DNA of 64,000 nucleotides, from the NCBI GenBank assembly GCA_015501585.1, contig JADNRY010000025.1:310001-374000 (forward strand), read 5' to 3'. The position numbers were made by a program, and so were the translations under genes. This document shows positions 1-11,204 of the stretch, piece after piece. Each line of letters opens with the position of its first letter. Within the stretch, counting starts at the first letter, position 1. Source of the stretch: Rhodocollybia butyracea. Taxonomy: Eukaryota > Basidiomycota > Agaricomycetes > Agaricales > Omphalotaceae. The notes under the pieces are model-generated. The model was not told the DNA's origin. It did no database searches and saw only the letters and a list, made by a program, of their open reading frames with translations.

Positions 1-756
1 TCGAACATACACTCCGAGTAGGGAGAGAGACGTTGGAACTCTTCGGTGAGGAGGGAGTCTGCGCATCCGCACTTTCAGAAACACAAGGGAGGTTTGGCGT
101 CCACGTATCATTGGCAGGGGCGTCCTCCCGGAGGACCCCATTGTGTTTCATGTCGTTAAATTCAACAGGACGGTCACGAGTAATTATCACTGACGGGGCG
201 TCTGGAGGAAAGGTAACATAACGACCTTTTCGTTCCAAGGTGGATAGAAATAGTACCATCTATACGATCAAGCCATCTGTGCGCGCAAGTTCCATTCCGA
301 AGGTGTAGCTTTGTCCCTGCGCCAGCCTAGACGTGAATCCGCTTGCTCAATAAGAGGATATGCTTTGCGGAATTGCTGTTGAAAAAATAGATCAATCCGA
401 AAAACCATAGTTATCGAGCGAGAGGAATACCGTGAAGGATATCAAAAGACGGTCGTGTTTTAGACAGAACTGTATATAGCCGGGTAAGAAGTATCGGGGA
501 CACGGGGAAACTTATTCGAAGTTTGGTGGAGTTTTCGAACGGTTTTCTTGAAACTTTGAATACTGTTGGTGAGTTACTGGTGTTTGGGGGCCGATATCAC
601 TCACTCTCCTAAAGCAAGTTCTAGATCTTGGATGGCAAGACTGTCTTTCCAGGATGCATGCGGAGCAAGAAGAACATAAGAGAAAGCCATTCGGATCACC
701 CAGGCAGAACTATTAGGGAATGACCGGGGAGGTAGTAGTTCGTCGTCATCGAACAT
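1..756 (-). pseudogene. gene P copy 0, decayed and cut by the window edge
   Basis: Minus-strand relative of the copy at 12713-13434. From the ATG at 756 it reads MFDDDELL, later WVIRMAFSYVLL and SWKDSLAIQDLELALGE, matching the other copies. A second block (about 221 down to 1) reads FPPDAPSVIITRDRPVEF and NDTWTPNLP and stays open to the window edge. The stretch between (230-600) no longer holds a clear frame. Function is unknown. It resembles the copy at 3014-3868 most, including the C-terminal PSSPKSSNVSLPTRSVCS stretch. Confidence 0.5.
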
Positions 757-1248
757 GAATCAAAAGTGTGGCATAAGCGCTCATTAACATTACCTACATT
801 GCTCTCAGAATCCTCCCTTGGCGACTGTTTAACGTTCAACTCCAACCAATGGACCAGCTCTCTGGTCGAATGTTTGGAAGGATGAGCATGAAAATAGAAG
901 TATATCGTTATTCTATCGTATAAAACAACTTATGACAATAAAGTTTCAGAGCGATCTTTCAAAAACAGAAAAAAGGTAAAACTCGTCTAAACTCAACCAG
1001 ACTCAACCCGAAATCCAAGCTCCCGTCATCTGGTTACCACTTGACGCATTGAGCCGGTCTTCCTCGGTGGATGGTAAGATGATAAAAACACTGGCGGCGG
1101 CTAGCGAACTGGAGAACAAGATGTAAGAGGCTAGAACGCGAGGTGAGTCGAGACCACAGTTGAAGGGAATCGAAACAAGTAGATTGAAGAAAAATGAAAC
1201 GAGTATTTCATAAGCGTAATGAAAGGGGATTACTTACCCGTTGAAATA
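757..1248. other. intergenic, no gene seen
   Basis: No open frame with recognisable coding character. It lies between the decayed gene P copy 0 and the 3' end of the minus-strand gene ending at 1249. Confidence 0.4.
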
Positions 1249-2401
1249 TCAAACACGGTTGGATTCTGAGAGCTGCTTTCTCAACCTGATCACCTCCTCT
1301 TCTAACTCCCTCTTGCGTTCAGATGCAGTCTCTAATACAACCTGATAGTCATATTGATGTGAACAGAGGACAGAGGCGGGGGCGGTATTACCTGAGCTAC
1401 CCTTGGGAATCGAGAGTCAAGGAGATCCTAAGAAGAGAAAGTGTCGAAATTGCGTTAGATTAGAAAGGAACGAAAGCAAAGATCCATCGCCACAACTTCA
1501 AGCGGCAAGAAAAGTAAGACTCACTTGATAATATGCACGATCCCGGAAAAGTAGTTCAGTCCAGCCTGCGAACCTATCTGTGGCAACAAGTTAACCTTCA
1601 ATGTTCTGAAAGTATATAGATTTAACGGTTTACGTGCCTACATTCTTCTTTTTCACGCATTTTTGCAAGATAATAGCGATGTCTGTTCTGCGCCGAACTT
1701 GTACTGAGTCATCAGGAAGTTTATCGTTGAGAAGGTATACAGATTCGAAGAGCTTCTGGAAGGCACCCTAGATTCATGACTTGAGTGAGAGTGATGGCAA
1801 AGAGGCGGCGTCTTACCTTGGCGTAACCCTCCGTGGCAGAATCCCACTTTGAGACTGCACAATGTTCTCGTGCCTTCCGTATCAACTTGATCATGTTTTT
1901 GAGGGTCTTGACCTTTGCAACACTGTCCAACAATGGAATCACTGGCAATCCGTTCGCCGAGGCTACAAAATCCGCTGCTGATGGTCTTGTGGGTTCTGCG
2001 GTGGTTTAAATTGGAAGTTGAGCGGTAGCTGCCTCCCGTTTTGACACCACAGCAGAGTAAGGTAATGCAAAGAATGCGAGAGTAGAAGCGAGAATTGAAC
2101 GAAGGGTAGAAGAGAAAGACGTCGTTGCTGTCAACATATCAAGTTCGGGAAACGCGTCTTTCAACAGCGATTCTATTTCGAAGAGGGACGAAAAGAAGGT
2201 TGGCAGGTCCAGTTCGAGATTTGACGCGGTTATATCTTCGAATTCTAGCGACCAGTAGCCACTGCGGTTGAAGTAATAAAAGCGATTGCGCCAGATAGCG
2301 CTAGCGGCGTAGACCACCAAGCTCAAAAAGATAATGATGATAATCACTCCGGATATATTGACATCGCCCAGGTTTTCGAGTGCGCCAAAAAAGGGCTTCA
2401 T
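1249..2401 (-). CDS. gene X: hypothetical protein with membrane segment and C-terminal coiled coil
   Basis: Minus-strand spliced gene, not recognised. From the ATG at 2401 it reads MKPFFGALENLGDVNIS, then a membrane segment (GVIIIIIFLSLVVYAASAIW). Downstream blocks are separated by good splice signals: PVIPLLDSVAKVKTLKNMIK to SATEGYAK; then GAFQKLFESVYLLNDKL to KCVKKKN; IGSQAGLNYFSGIVHIIK; DLLDSRFPRVAQ; and a last exon ETASERKRELEEEVIRLRKQ ending in a stop at 1249-1251. The last exon is a charged heptad-rich coiled coil. An in-frame TAA near 2008 means an intron (probably ending at about 1998) must remove the end of the first ORF; that junction is unresolved. The helical middle recalls N-terminal domains of fungal NLR-like proteins, but this is only an impression. 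Fragments of the same gene lie at 6940-7628 and 10140-10910. Confidence 0.5.
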
Positions 2402-3013
2402 GATGACTGGCTGAGATTCGTGAGAAGAAAGATAATTTGGTCACGTTTACGAAGGTGAGTCAGGTCTTCAACTTGAGTCTTTTCTTCTACAAACGTTATT
2501 GAGCTTACTAGTACTAGTCCCAGCAGCCCCTTGAATTTGTTCTTGCATCGCGGGCAGAAGACAATCTTCTGTTCGTGCCACCTCTACATAGTGAAATCGT
2601 GTTTTCTAGCAACTTTCTTTGAACGGACACATCCTTCGCAATTGACTTGAACAGTTTCATACTCAATTTGTACTTCAGTCTTGCCACACGCGGTCGAGGT
2701 CAAGATCAAGGGAGAAGCACCGTCATCTTTGTTCAAGTTATTGGATCATACATCACATTCGTACTCAACACATCCATTATCGATGGATATAGCATCATAT
2801 CATACTCACGTACGTCTACCTCGCATAGACTATCAACTTATCCTGGAATTGTGCCCTTATCTGTCATTGCCTGAAGAGGATATGGAGAACTTGGTGCAGA
2901 ATCATTCCTACCAAGAACGAGAAACAATGATGGGATGTACAGCATATTTTAGAAGTTAAGTGAAGTGCTATACTAATACAAGCTAATAGAGGTGCATTTG
3001 CATTTTTTAGAGG
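2402..3013. other. intergenic with one weak ORF
   Basis: A plus-strand ORF at 2681-2959 contains HAVEVKIKGEAPSS, which faintly recalls an arrestin N-terminal strand, and ends MGCTAYFRS. No start or splice context supports it strongly. It could be a remnant of a gene broken by the duplications in this region. Confidence 0.25.
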
Positions 3014-3868
3014 TTACTCCGATACCGCGGATGAAGAAGCAGAAGGAGAGGCGGTGTATGGAGGGGGAGTAGGGGACAACGAGGTAAGACTGATACCTGG
3101 TGGCAAAGTTTGATTGCATTTCGAACATACATTCGCAGTAGGGAGAGAAACATTGGGGCTCCTCGGTGCAGGGGGAGTCTGTGCAGCGCGTACGCGTCCC
3201 GAAATATCACTGTCAGGGACTTTTGGCGACCATGTATCGACACTGGGGGCGTCTTTGACGGGAAGAATATTTATTATACCGAATCGAATGGGACGAGGAA
3301 TTGCCATTGGCGGTGTTGGGAGGAAAAGTAATGGGACAACCTATTTGACGTTCTATTAAGGGTGGATGGCAATGGTACCATTTGGACGATCAAGCTATCT
3401 CTGCGCGCAAGTTTCATTGAGCAGGCGAAGCTATGTCCCTGTCCCGGCCTAGCAAAAGATTTATGTAGTTGTAAGTCTTCAAATGTGTATCGAGGAACCG
3501 CTGTTGAATGAATGGTATATAGATCAATCGAAAAATCATATCGAACGAAAGTATACCGCTATGGATGCGCTTAAACGAGAGGAATTTGTACAGAACAGCC
3601 TGTAGTCCGGTAAGAAGTATCGAGGGAGATAGAGATAGGGAAACCTATTCGAAGTTTCGCGGAGTTTTCGAACGGTTTTCTCGAAACTAATAAGTATGAT
3701 GTTGGCTAATATCACTCACTCTCCTAAAGCAAGCCCCGGATCTTGTGTCGCAGTGACTGTCTTTCCAGGTTGCATGCGGAGCAAGAAGAACAAATGAGAA
3801 AGCACTTCGGATCACCCATGAATCAGGAAATGACCAGGGAGGTAATATAGTTCGTCGTCGTCAAACAT
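3014..3868 (-). pseudogene. gene P copy 1, frameshifted
   Basis: Minus-strand copy of gene P. The start at 3868 reads MFDDDELYYLPGHFLIHG and then hits a stop; the conserved WVIRSAFSFVLLAPHATWKD follows in another frame, and one extra base (GTCACTGC against GTCCTGC in the 13.4 kb copy) breaks it again. The 3' block (3307-3014) is open: WSPKVPDSDISGRVRAAQ, a CSKC pair, and a Ser/Pro-rich tail ending SSSAVSE. At least two frame breaks make it non-functional as read. It lies divergently upstream of the secreted-protein gene at 4300. Confidence 0.6.
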
Positions 3869-4299
3869 GATGGCGTAAAGCGCTCATCAAATAATGCTAC
3901 TGCGCCAGCTCGCTCTGATGAGGTCTGATGGTCTGATGGTCACAAAGCGCTCTTTCACTCTTTGCTCTCAGCTTCTGCTTCGGCCGCTTCATAGAGTCAA
4001 ATTGTGAGGTCCAAGATGCTTCAATCGTCAATTATTCTGTGGCCTCCCTTCCTTGCTCCTGACTTTGGCGTGTTCATGATGACATCAACCACGCCGGTTA
4101 TTTTTCCTTGAATAGTTGGTGGTATGGTGTAAAGCGCTCATGATGCAGTGCTGCCAAGTCATCGTGATAAGGCAGATAAAAGCCGCGTGCATGGTTACAT
4201 TCTAGAGTAATTAGTGCCAGTTCAGTCCCTCCTCACTCGAAATACAGCTTGCTGGTCAATTTGTGTTCATCGCATCATTTTTCGATACAATTTTTGAGC
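3869..4299 (+). promoter_or_regulatory. 5' region of secreted gene S-AB, duplicated upstream of S-C
   Basis: About 4125-4299 is nearly the same as 8290-8509 upstream of the second S gene, including GGTGTAAAGCGCTCATGATG and the stretch CTCACTYGAAATACAGCTTG just before the ATG. The promoter and 5' UTR were therefore copied with the gene. No other gene is visible. Confidence 0.5.
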
Positions 4300-6704
4300 A
4301 TGCGTTCCGCTCTTCTCTTCACGGTCATAGCAAGCTCATTGTTTGCTGTGTGTCCTCTTCCAATGGACACCTGGCCGTCGAATCAGCCACGACGACTTCC
4401 TCAGGTACCTGTAAGTGTTTGCTACTGGGTACTCGTAGGAATACTATAGCTAATACGAACCACTGCTGCAGCGGCCCCTAGGGCCTGTAAGTTATCAAGT
4501 TGCAACTGGGTAATTGTACCTAATACTACCCACATATTGCCAGATCAAAGTGTCCTTTATTGATGGCAAAACAGGTGAAGATTTGGGAAACAAAGATATG
4601 AAAATAGCAGGATTCAGTGGTCCGCTCGGCGAACTCTTTGGGAGTAAGGATATAGAATACAAGGCTTCCTCGAACCTGGAAGTGGGGAAGGCAGGGATAG
4701 GGCGGGGCTGGCTTTATTTCAAAGTCGTCGGCGTACTGGGGTGTAATCCTTGTTTTGGCTTTATGGCAAGAGGGGGTGAGTATTTGCCCAGATCTGGTTT
4801 TCCTTGCATTCCTTATACTTTATGATTCGCTAGATCGGTACAGTCTCACCTCAGAGGACCCGGAGAAACCAGCGTACAGTGCCGAAGACTTTTCCAAGTG
4901 GTATGTTGGCATTAGCAAGGGCCAGCCAGCCCAGGGCAGCTTCGAGCACTATAAGGGCAAACCTGTTTGGACAAAAGACAGGGACGACAGAATAACAACC
5001 GCCATGCGAGCCCAATGGAAACGCATTTTCACTGAATTCAAAGACTACTTTATGATACCCGAGGTGACATTCACTCCGTTTCCTACCCCTCCAACCAATC
5101 TAGTGCTGTCGCCCGAGCCACCCGAAAGCGAAGACCCCAGGAAAGAGCTCAATGGAGCTTTAGGCCGAGGCCTGGGGGACCGAATAAACTACAGCTCCAA
5201 AGGACGATACTACAAAGTGCATGAGCTGAATATGAATACGCAATGGGTTTATTTCGAGCTCATTGGAGGGGCCAAGAGATGTTCAACTGCAAGTCCATGC
5301 TTGGGGTGTATATTACTAGAATGTGCGTCCTTGCTGCTGAATCCGGTTTCTTTGCGTTCCTCATATATACTTTGTCTTGACCAAAGCGGGTACGAAACAT
5401 GTACTCATTGCACAGCGAAAAACAGGGCAAGGTTCCTCAAACGAGGCCAAAGTTGACAGGATCGGGGCATATTACAGCGGTCTTGAAAAGAATGAAGCCG
5501 TCCTGAGGTCTATGGAAATGCAGCTTGTTGAACACTACTGGCAATTTTGGAAACCAATGTCGACTCAGCCGCCCGTAAGTGTTTCGTACTGCGTGGTTGT
5601 AGCAATACTATAGCTAAACTAAACCACTGCCACAGCCTGTTGACATGCCTGTAAGTATTTTGCAAGTGGATGATTGTGCCATACCCGGCCCATATCTAAT
5701 ACCCTCATATTGCCAGATCCTGACATTTATTGATGGCAAAACAAGGGAGGATTTGGGAAGTAACGATAGCAAAGCACCAACAGGAGTAAATTTACTGCTT
5801 AAGGTAGCCTTTGGCACATCCAAGCCCATAACCTACAAAGGTTTATTAGAACCACGACATATGGCAAGGCGGCGATGGCTTTATTTCAAAGTCGTTGGAG
5901 TGCCGGGGTGTACTGACCTGAAACCGTGCGTTGGATGGCTCGCAAAAGGGCGTGAGTACTTGTTCCCAGTTCTGGTTTTCTTTGTTATTTATGCTTTGCT
6001 AGTGAAGCCAAGCATCCGAAACACAAAGGAAGAAGAGTTTGGGGCGTGGTATGTTGGCTTTAGCTCGAGCTGGCCGGTCCAAGACCACTTTAAGGGCAGA
6101 CCTGAAGTTAGAAAAAAGAGCACCAGGAAACTGGAAATGATGCAAGTCGAATGGGACAAGATTTGTGCTGAATTTAAAAACTACTTTATGATACCCGAGG
6201 TGACCTTCGCTCCGTTTCATGCCCCTCAGACCAATCAACTGTCACCCAACCCGCCCGAATCTGAAGACCCCAGGAAAGAGCTCAATGGAGCTCTAGGCCG
6301 GGGCCTGGGGGACCGAATAATCTATAACCCCCTCGGACGATACTACAAAGTGCATGAGCACGATGCGCAATGGGTTTATTTCCGGCTCGTTGGAGGGGAC
6401 AAGAGATGTCCAACTGGGCGTCCATGTTTTGGGTGTATAGTACTAGAATGTGAGTACTTACTGCTCAATCCTTCTTTGCGTTCCTCATATATGCTGTGTC
6501 ATGACAAAAGCGGACGTACTAAAATATGTACTCATTGTACAAAAGAGAAAGCCAGAGCAAGTTTCCTTAAACGAGGCGAAAGTTGAATGGGTTAGGGCGT
6601 ATTACAATGGTCTTGAAAGGAACGAAGACGTCCTGACGATTATGGAAATGCAGCTTGAATACCAATTTATACCGAGGTTCAACCCGTCGCTTGGGCCAGT
6701 GTAA
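4300..6704 (+). CDS. secreted two-module protein S-AB (unknown family)
   Basis: Exons 4300..4410, 4472..4486, 4544..4775, 4834..5322, 5387..5574, 5636..5650, 5717..5951, 6003..6449, 6511..6704; every junction keeps phase, giving 641 residues. It starts with a signal peptide (MRSALLFTVIASSLFAVCP). Two homologous modules follow (about residues 38-345 and 346-641). Each module has two halves built on a W(L/V)YF strand followed by a cysteine pair: WLYFKVVGVLGCNPCFG in the first half, WVYFELIGGAKRC with SPCLGC in the second. Module 2 has no signal peptide and is joined through a linker (FWKPMSTQPP) and a 15-nt exon, so the gene arose by fusion of two tandem copies. The donor at 5323 is GTGCGT rather than GTGAGT. 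I do not recognise the family. Secretion is inferred; a role as an effector or cell-wall protein is only possible. An alternative is two separate genes, but module 2 has no start. Confidence 0.75.
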
Positions 6705-6939
6705 TTCAAGAATGTTGTTGACTAGATTGTAGTACATAGTCAGCGAGAAATTTGTTCGAGTATGCTATGAGACGCCGTGTAAGCATATTTCCTCCTTCCT
6801 GTGCAGCTATATTTAAGGCTGGTCTTGCTACCAAGGTGTGAGGTACACCGTTCCTGGTGTGAGGTTGATCATCCATATCGACGAGCGACGAATACCCTGT
6901 CGAGAGGGATTACCTTCTTGATTTGAGACTAGGGTGGGG
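6705..6939. other. 3' flank of S-AB
   Basis: No gene seen; short spacer before the duplicated Y1 block. Confidence 0.3.
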
Positions 6940-7628
6940 TGGATGTTAAGGTGGATTAGCGATGAGGATTCAGTCTTTGGCGAAAGTCTCGTTGCGTTTG
7001 CCGCCATTGCGGATGTTTTCTTCTCTGAATCTTGACCTTTGTGACACTATCTAGAAGTGCAATCGCCCCTGGTCCTGCGAGGCTACAAGAGACACTACCG
7101 ATAGTGTTAGCTATGCTTTGGCCCCGGCACGTCTCGCATACTGCCCGAAAGTCCGTATACCTGTTTCTAACGTTCTCAAGCTCGAACGTGGAGCCCTTGA
7201 ATACGCTGGAAACTCGGCTAACGCAATGCTGCTGCGGGTGAAGCCATCACAGGCTTCTCCGGTATAACTCACTTGCTTACGGTGCAAGGAGAGAGGACCC
7301 ATCTGCACCGAGGACAATCAAATCCCAGAAATGGGGGGAAACTGTCATTCATGTGCAGACGGTGCTGGTCAAATGTTTCTATCAAGGTGAACAGGTTCCT
7401 AAGCTCGCTCATTATGGCCCTCAGTGCTACGATCAACAAGTTTTGAAACGTAACGGTTGTTTCAAGGCGACCAACTAACGCAGAGGGTGAACCGGAAAAG
7501 CGAAAGGCAACAAACCAAGATTGACAGCATTGGCTGTATTGCGCATCCAAACTGTGTTGTATATGCCAAAACCGATTTGACCAACTAGTATTCCTGTATT
7601 TGTTATCATCCCAGGAGTTATCAGACAT
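6940..7628 (-). pseudogene. fragment Y1, relative of gene X
   Basis: The minus strand carries an ORF (7628-7269) with the helical stretch FSGSPSALVGRLETTVTF then QNLLIVALRAIMSELRNLF, and a block around 7230-7030 reading STFELENVRNRYTDFRAVCE and then IALLDSVTKVK. The latter aligns with IPLLDSVAKVK of the gene at 1249-2401. The bases around GTAGCCTCG agree between the two loci, but the frame is shifted relative to the intact gene. No start or complete splice chain can be built. The block is repeated at 10140-10910 with further damage. Confidence 0.45.
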
Positions 7629-7659
7629 GGGATGGAGGCATCTTTGTTATTTGGAAAGC

Positions 7660-7890
7660 TAGCGAGGATTTGAGGAGAGCCGATTCCGTCGCTTTTTTGG
7701 TAAATAATCTATGGATCGAGGCCACGAACGAGAGGACAGATCGTTTGGAATGTATTCCCTTCCCTACGCCTGCGTTTTGGTCTACCGGAATTCGAGCATA
7801 TTTTCATTCTATTGTCCTGGCAACCGATACGACTCCAGCTTTAACGGCACAAATTGTCCAGTGTTTAGACCCTCTTTCTCTGTAAGTAGT
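7660..7890. repeat. duplicated segment, copy 1
   Basis: About 230 bp nearly identical to 10935-11130 (for example CGAACGAGAGGACA and CTACGCCTGCGTTTTGGTCT in both). The plus frame is open in both copies (GMYSLPYACVLVYRNS), but nothing supports real coding. It marks the right-hand part of the segmental duplication unit. Confidence 0.6.
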
Positions 7891-7909
7891 TCCTCATACT
7901 CCCCGTCCT

Positions 7910-8240
7910 TACTTATCGTTAGGCTGCTCCTCGGTGAAGAGGGAGTAGCACGCACGCTTTCTGAAATATCAGGGATGTTTGGCGACCATGTATCATCGAC
8001 ACTGGGGGGCGATATTCAACAAACTGAATCTAACAGGATGAGGAATTTCCACTGGCGGTGTGTCGGAAGGAAAAGTAATGGGACAGCCTGTTCGATTAGA
8101 GTTCCATTGAGCAGGCGAAGCTGTAACCTAGTCCCGGCCTAGCAATAAACTTTCACGCGCATGAATCTGATATGCATCGCGGAATCGCTGTTGAATAATA
8201 TATAGTAAATCAATCAAAAATCATATCGAACGAAAGTAAT
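7910..8240 (-). pseudogene. gene P copy 2, 3' fragment
   Basis: Homologous to 3150-3540, the 3' half of gene P copy 1. The N-terminal half with the WKDS block is missing; instead the sequence passes at about 8280 into the duplicated 5' region of the next S gene. A deletion thus joined P copy 2 to the S promoter. Confidence 0.5.
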
Positions 8241-8509
8241 ACCGCTGTGGTTGCGCTTAAACGAACAATATTAATAAATAGTTGGTGGTGATGGTGTAAA
8301 GCGTTCATGATGCGGTTCGTATGGTGTAAAGCGCTCATGATGCGCGCCAGTGCTGCCAAGCCATCGTGATAAGGCCTCAGATATTGATAAAAGGCGCATG
8401 CATGGTTACATTCTACAGTACATGGTGCCAATTCAGTCCCTCCTCACTTGAAATACAGCTTGCTGGTCAACCTGCGTTCATCGCAACATTTTTCGATACA
8501 ATTTTGAAC

Positions 8510-9717
8510 ATGCGCTCCGTTCTTTTCTTCACGGTCATAGCAAGCTCATTGCTTGCTGTGTGTCCTCTTCCAATGGACATCTGGCCGTCAAATCAGCCAC
8601 GACGACTTCCTCAGGTACCTGTACGTGTTTGCTACTGGGTACTCGTAGCAATACTATAGCTAATACGAACCACTGCTGCAGCGGCCCCTAGGGCCTGTAA
8701 GTTATCAAGTTGCAACTGGATAATTGTACTAACATACTATCTACATATTGCCAGATCGTGACCTTTATTAATCCCATAACAGGAAAAGAATTGGGAGACA
8801 ATATTATAAAAGCACCAGCAGGCATCGGTTTTCCGCTCAGTAAAGTCATTGGGAAAGGCATCACCTACAAATCTTTGGCGAACATCGAAGTGGGGAAGGC
8901 AGGGACAGGGCGGACCTGGCTTTATTTCAAAGTCTTCGACGACGTACTTGGATGTAATCCATGTTTTGGGTATATGGCAAGAGGGAGTGAGTACCTGCCC
9001 AATCCGATTTTTCTTGCATTCCTTATATATGATTTGCTAGATCGGTACATATTGCCCTCGTACAGACCCGCAGACTTTGACAAGTGGTATATTGGCATTA
9101 GCAAGGGCCAGCCGGCCCACGGCAGCTTCAAATACTATATGGGCAAACCTGCTAGGCCAGAATACAGGGACGACAGAGTCATGCTAGCCGAATGGCAACG
9201 CATTTTCGATGAATTCGAAAGTTATTTTATGGCACCCAAGCCTGAGGTGATATTCGTTTCGTTTCCTATGCCTCTGGTCCATCTAGAACTGCCGTTCAAC
9301 CCACCCGAAACTGAAGACCCCACGAAAGAGCTCAATAGAGCTTTAAACCGGGACCTGGGAGGCGAAATAAACTATAAAGGCCGCTACTACAAATCGCACG
9401 ATTACGATGCGGTATGGGTTTATTTCCTGCTCACTGCAGGGAACAAGAGATGTACAACTGCGAGTCCATGTTATGGGTGTATAGTAGTACCACCATGTGA
9501 GTACTTGCTGCTGAATCCTTCTTTGCGTTCCTCATATATGCTTCTGACGAAAGCGGGCACAAAACATGTACTCATTGTACAGCGAAAACCAGGGCAGCTA
9601 TCCTTAAACGTGGCCAGAGTTGACTGGATTGGGGCATATTACGGTCCTGGGGGGAGCGACGAAATCCTGGCGTTTATGGAACATCAGCTTGGGCACCGAT
9701 TTATGCCGAGGTCCTAG
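8510..9717 (+). CDS. secreted one-module protein S-C (paralogue of S-AB)
   Basis: Exons 8510..8620, 8682..8696, 8755..8986, 9041..9496, 9554..9717, all in phase, 325 residues. The signal peptide MRSVLFFTVIASSLLAVCP and the 15-nt second exon encoding RPLGP match S-AB. The body has the same two halves: IVTFINPITGKELG, WLYFKVFDDVLGCNPCFG, WYIGISKGQP, then WVYFLLTAGNKRC and SPCYGC. Introns 3 and 4 (54 and 57 nt) are multiples of three and contain no stop, so their retention would still give a protein. The first donor is GTACGT where S-AB has GTAAGT. Function unknown. Confidence 0.75.
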
Positions 9718-10139
9718 TTATCACATATACGTATATGTTTAGTCTGCGGTTCTTTCCCCGTAGACCTATCCAGAAATACCCATCATAGTACCACTAAAAA
9801 ACTTCGTTACATTTTTGCTAACGTACATATAAGTAATCAAGATTCGCAATATCCCGTCCCGGACATTCAAGCTCAAGATTGGCCCCAGTCCAGTCGATAC
9901 CTTCTTGTCGTTCTTCCCTACTCAATACCACGAGGTACGTTGTTTTCTTCTATCTTACCCCTCACCGCCACCCAATAGATCTGGTGTATGCACGGAAAAG
10001 CCGAAGAATGTTTCTGGGCCGCCACAGAAGACCACCTCTCCAAAGACATGCACGACTGGAGCTCCAACAAACGTTCCTTCATCTCCCGTGTCCTCTAGCC
10101 GTGTCATCAACAAAGCCCCGAGCGCCGAACACTCTGTCG
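9718..10139. other. 3' flank of S-C, no gene seen
   Basis: AT-rich 3' flank with short overlapping ORFs (9879-10186) lacking coding character. From about 10137 it becomes the duplicated block that also begins near 6900. Confidence 0.35.
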
Positions 10140-10910
10140 AGAGTGATAACCTTCTTGTTCTGAGAGTGGGGTGTGTGGACGTTTAGGTGGATTAGCGATG
10201 AGGATTCAGTCTTTGGCGAAAGCCTTGTTGCGTTTTCCGCCATTGAGAATATCTTCTTCGCCGAATCTTTGAGCTTTGAGACGTTATCATGCAGTTGCCC
10301 CTGATCCTGCTGTAGCGACTACAAGAACTACTGCGAATGGCGTTGGGTATGCTTTGGTGACACGCCTCGCGTACTACCCGAAAATCCAAATACCTATTTT
10401 CTAGCGTTCTCAAGCTCGAACGCGGAGCCCTTGAATATACTGGACACTCTGGTGATACAATGCTGCTGTGGGCGAAGCCATCACAAGCTTCTCCGTTATA
10501 CCTCACTTGCTTACAGTGCAAGGGGAGAGGACCCATCTGCACGGATGACAATCAAATCTCAGAAATGGAGAGGGGGCAATCGGCACTTACTACTACTACA
10601 GAGAGCTCGTGTGTAGACGATGCTGCTAAGATTTTTCTCTCAGGATGAACAATTTCCTAGGCTCACTATGTTGAGGTGCTCAGCGCTACGATCATCAAGT
10701 TTTGAAATGTAACGGTTGTTTCAAGGCGACCAACGAACATAGAGCGTGAACCGGAAAAGCTAGAAAGGCGCACATAAACAAACCAAGATAGCAGCATTGG
10801 CCGTAGTGCGCATCTCAAACTGTGGTTGCATACGCCGGATTCCAATTTGTCGCACTAGTATTCCTATATTTATCGTCCCAAGAGTTTTGAGCTGTAGGAT
10901 GGAAGCATCC
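10140..10910 (-). pseudogene. fragment Y2, decayed copy of Y1
   Basis: Aligns over its length with 6900-7630. An extra A near 10400 (AGAAAATAGG against AGAAACAGG) shifts the frame of the ENxRNRYxDFR block. Stops interrupt the FVGRLETTVTFQNLMIVAL helix block, which is open in Y1. It is a more damaged copy of the same fragment. Confidence 0.45.
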
Positions 10911-10934
10911 CGTTATTTAGAAAGCTAGCGAGGA

Positions 10935-11130
10935 TTTGAGCAATGCCGATTCCGTTGCTCTTGGGTCAACAGTCTATGAATCGGGGCCGCGAACGAGAGG
11001 ACAAATCGTCTGGAATGTATTCCCTTCCCTACGCCTGCGTTTTGGTCTACCGGAATTCGATCATATTTTCATTCTATTATCCCAACCAATACGACTCCAG
11101 CTTTAACTTGTTCAGTGTTTCGACCCTTCC
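10935..11130. repeat. duplicated segment, copy 2
   Basis: Nearly identical to 7660-7890; the similarity ends close to the 3' end of the small gene at 11205. Confidence 0.6.
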
Positions 11131-11204
11131 CCAGCCTCTTTCTCGGCTTCAGCTATGTACTTCCGGATACTGTCCATCCTTATCGTTAGTTAGTAATTTC
11201 GCAT

